Positions 62,455 through 64,000 of a stretch of 64,000 nucleotides of DNA are shown piece by piece. The notes under the pieces are model-generated. The model did no database searches. It had not been told where the DNA came from and saw only the letters and a list, made by a program, of their open reading frames with translations. This DNA comes from Prorocentrum cordatum (Eukaryota > Sar > Dinophyceae > Prorocentrales > Prorocentraceae). Position 1 is the stretch's first letter; the number at the start of each line of letters is the position of its first letter. Location: the NCBI GenBank assembly GCA_963575745.1, contig CAUYUJ010021682.1, forward strand, positions 77,501 to 141,500, in the 5' to 3' direction. The position numbers were made by a program, and so were the translations under genes.

Positions 62455-62615
62455 CAATGCGAGCGGGGGTCAGCCAGAGCACCAGATCTCGTAGGATCCT
62501 GCAACGCCAGGGGTGCATTGGCCCAGGCTAGCGCGCAGGCAGGGTCCTGCAGGATCTTGCAGGATCCTGAAATGCCCGAGTTGGCCCAGGTGAGCATTGA
62601 CCCTGGTCATTAGAT
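62455..62615. repeat. Dispersed repeat G (TGCAGGATC), copy 2
   Basis: GCGGGGGTCAGCCAGAGCAC, then GATCCTGCA, GTCCTGCAGGATCTTGCAGG and CCCAGG blocks in the same order as at 55440. Confidence 0.7.
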
Positions 62616-62622
62616 GCCCTAG

Positions 62623-63090
62623 ATCCCGGATGAAGCGCCGGGCGTCAGCCAGGAGGAGGAGGAGGACGCGGAGGAGGAGGAGGAGGAGGAGGAGGAGGAG
62701 GAGACGGCGGCGGAGGAGGAGGAGGAAGAAGAAGAAGAAGCAGAAGAAGAGTCGTTTTTGAGGGTCCCGCGGGCCCAGGGAGGGCCCCCCAGAGGCCGCG
62801 AAGTGGAGCGAGACTCCCGCCGTGATTCTTTTCCTCGGCGCGAGGAGGCCGAGAGCCCCGATCACGCGCCGCGCGTCGGCCGGGCCTCGCGCGCGAGCAG
62901 CCCCCCTGGCCCTGCTCGGAGGCAGCGCCGGGGCAGCTCCTCCCAGGGCTCTCCGACAGCACGCCCCCCGCGAGGCCACCGCGGGCCTGCCCGCCCGCGG
63001 GGGTGCGCTCTCCAGCAGCTGCGTTCGGGCCGGGAGGCCTCCGGGCCTGCGCGGATCGACCCGAGCGGCCGCGGGGGAACCGAGTCGTGA
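62623..63090 (+). CDS. Open frame with Glu-rich run and Arg/Ser-rich tail, no start codon
   Basis: From a stop at 62620 the frame is open for about 155 codons: IPDEAPGVSQ, then a Glu run coded by GAG and GAA with interspersed TAA and AEE, then SFLRVPRAQGG, then RDSRRDSFPRREEAESPDHA and an RS/RP-rich tail. Mixed GAG/GAA codons and interruptions that keep frame are slightly more gene-like than the pure arrays elsewhere. There is no ATG, so it would have to be an internal exon. No domain. Confidence 0.2.
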   Translation: MPDEAPGVSQEEEEDAEEEEEEEEEEETAAEEEEEEEEEAEEESFLRVPRAQGGPPRGREVERDSRRDSFPRREEAESPDHAPRVGRASRASSPPGPARRQRRGSSSQGSPTARPPRGHRGPARPRGCALQQLRSGREASGPARIDPSGRGGTES

Positions 63091-63600
63091 CCCGAGACCG
63101 GGGGGGGGCTTCCTTCCTCTTTTCCTCCCTCCCCTCCCCTCCCTCCCGATGAGTGGGGGGCGGCGAGGGCCGCAGCGAGGAGGTCTTCAGGGCCCCTAGA
63201 GAGGCCACAAGGGGGCCTGCAGGGCCCGAGCAGGTCGGGCCGAGGTGATCATAAGATCGAGGTCGGTTCGGGGGGGGGGGGGGCAACCTAATGATCTTCG
63301 TGTTTGTTGTTGTTGATGTTCTTGTGCGCCCTGGGGAGGGTACCCTTGGATGTTCTGTGTGTTCTGGCCGGCGGAGGGTCTCGTGTTCTTGAGGGATGTT
63401 CTTCTGTCTTGGTTTTGCTTGTACGGTATGCGGCTCGTGAGTAGGATGGGCAAGGACAAGCACCGTCACAGGGAGGAGGCAGGACGATTTGGGGGCCAAG
63501 TAGGACGGGCATGCGATCGATCATGCCACCCCCGTGAACTTGCATGCGCAGGCGCCTCGCCAGGTGGGCTAGCGGCGCTCATTAGAGAAACTCAGCCCCG
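63091..63600. other. Unassigned stretch
   Basis: A G-run at about 63271-63282. No domain. Confidence 0.4.
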
Positions 63601-63601
63601 A

Positions 63602-63922
63602 CTAGCGGATCATCACTAAGATGTTGCATGACGTCGTGGCCTTGGAACGCACGACGTATAGGCGCAGCCAATGTCTGTCGCCAGCATCCTTGTAGCCGGC
63701 ATTGACAATGACCCAATCGGGCAGTCTGCGGCTCTGGCATTTCGTGAACGTCAGGGAGGCCAGGCTGGAGGCATGTACATATGAGGCAGGAGAAGTTGAG
63801 GAGGAAGGAGGAGATGAGGAGCATTGGCTCTGTACAGAACGGGCGTCCAACCAAAAGCGTTTCGGTAAAACCACCCGATTTGATGTTCCATGACGCGATG
63901 AGATCTGGCACCATAGGTCCAC
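63602..63922 (-). pseudogene. Helicase-like C-terminal fragment
   Basis: Minus-strand reading at the end of the frame: LTFTKCQSRRLPDWVIVNAG, then DRHWLRLYVVRSKATTSCNI, then LVMIR and a stop at 63602-63604. This is the pattern of the last domain of superfamily 1 helicases (PIF1/UvrD type): A-x-TxHKxQGxxL...V-I-V...LYVALSRATx...I-L. The conserved His-Lys-x-Gln reads TKCQ, and SRA reads SKA. The upstream 50 residues in this frame look unrelated, and the neighbouring frame to 63998 may carry more of it. Source unknown: a host gene, a Helitron or another element. Confidence 0.42.
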
Positions 63923-64000
63923 AGTCGATCCGCGGACCCGTCCAGGGGTGCGATCCGGCCAGAATCTCGAGAGGCGAATCCAGACGTTGACTTCTCATGG

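Noticed and set aside
1-64000. rRNA, tRNA or dinoflagellate spliced-leader genes
   Set aside because: No rRNA core motif, tRNA cloverleaf or spliced-leader word was seen while reading; a covariance-model scan was not possible.

Overview
This window looks like nuclear DNA of a eukaryote with a large, repeat-filled, GC-rich genome. A dinoflagellate, and perhaps a Prorocentrum-like one, is the best fit. The reasons are the style of the retrotransposon proteins (LINE reverse transcriptases with a Cys/His patch and RNase H; a tyrosine-recombinase retroelement with a methyltransferase-like tail), the huge load of GGA, CGT, CAA and TATG microsatellites, the minisatellites and the near absence of host genes. 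The organism call is inference; there is no rRNA, tRNA or spliced-leader gene here to prove it. There is no operon, CRISPR array or prokaryotic gene structure. A run of 100 N (25199-25298) inside a GGA array is an assembly gap.

Layout. 1-5650: a decayed plus-strand LINE (LINE-A; endonuclease, RT with a 1-kb tandem duplication, Cys/His patch, RNase H, tail). 6.4-8.1 kb: CGT and GGA arrays, a dispersed repeat and a small terminal-inverted-repeat (TIR) element. 10.4-19.25 kb: TATG-type arrays interrupted by two insertions, a 5.5-kb tyrosine-recombinase (DIRS/Ngaro-like) retroelement ending in a C5-methyltransferase-like domain (about 10740-16440) and a 1.2-kb foldback element (17710-18921). 19.9-29 kb: mostly unassigned sequence with purine arrays and dispersed repeats. 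29.6-31.1 kb: a decayed minus-strand LINE (LINE-C). 33.9-34.8 kb: two MITE-like elements. 36.3-41.0 kb: a second plus-strand LINE (LINE-B), apparently interrupted near its end by a MITE. 45.4-46.9 kb: a 90-bp minisatellite. 49.4-51.7 kb: dispersed repeats including a 510-bp foldback. 52.7-53.25 and 56.6-57.4 kb: two more minisatellites. 54-62.6 kb: G-rich TTGGGGCC blocks and further dispersed or TIR elements. At the right edge a helicase-like C-terminal fragment lies on the minus strand.

How it works together. The recognisable coding capacity is almost all retrotransposon-derived and every copy is frame-broken, so none is likely to be active as it stands. The LINEs could have supplied EN/RT/RNase H. 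The tyrosine-recombinase element would have coupled RT/RNase H with recombinase-mediated integration and a DNA-methylating activity. At least seven families of short non-coding repeats recur within the 64 kb, several with TIRs and one copy with a plausible 9-bp target duplication. Host gene evidence is limited to weak single-exon candidates.

All domain calls rest on motif reading by eye; no database search was possible. Boundaries of decayed elements are approximate.
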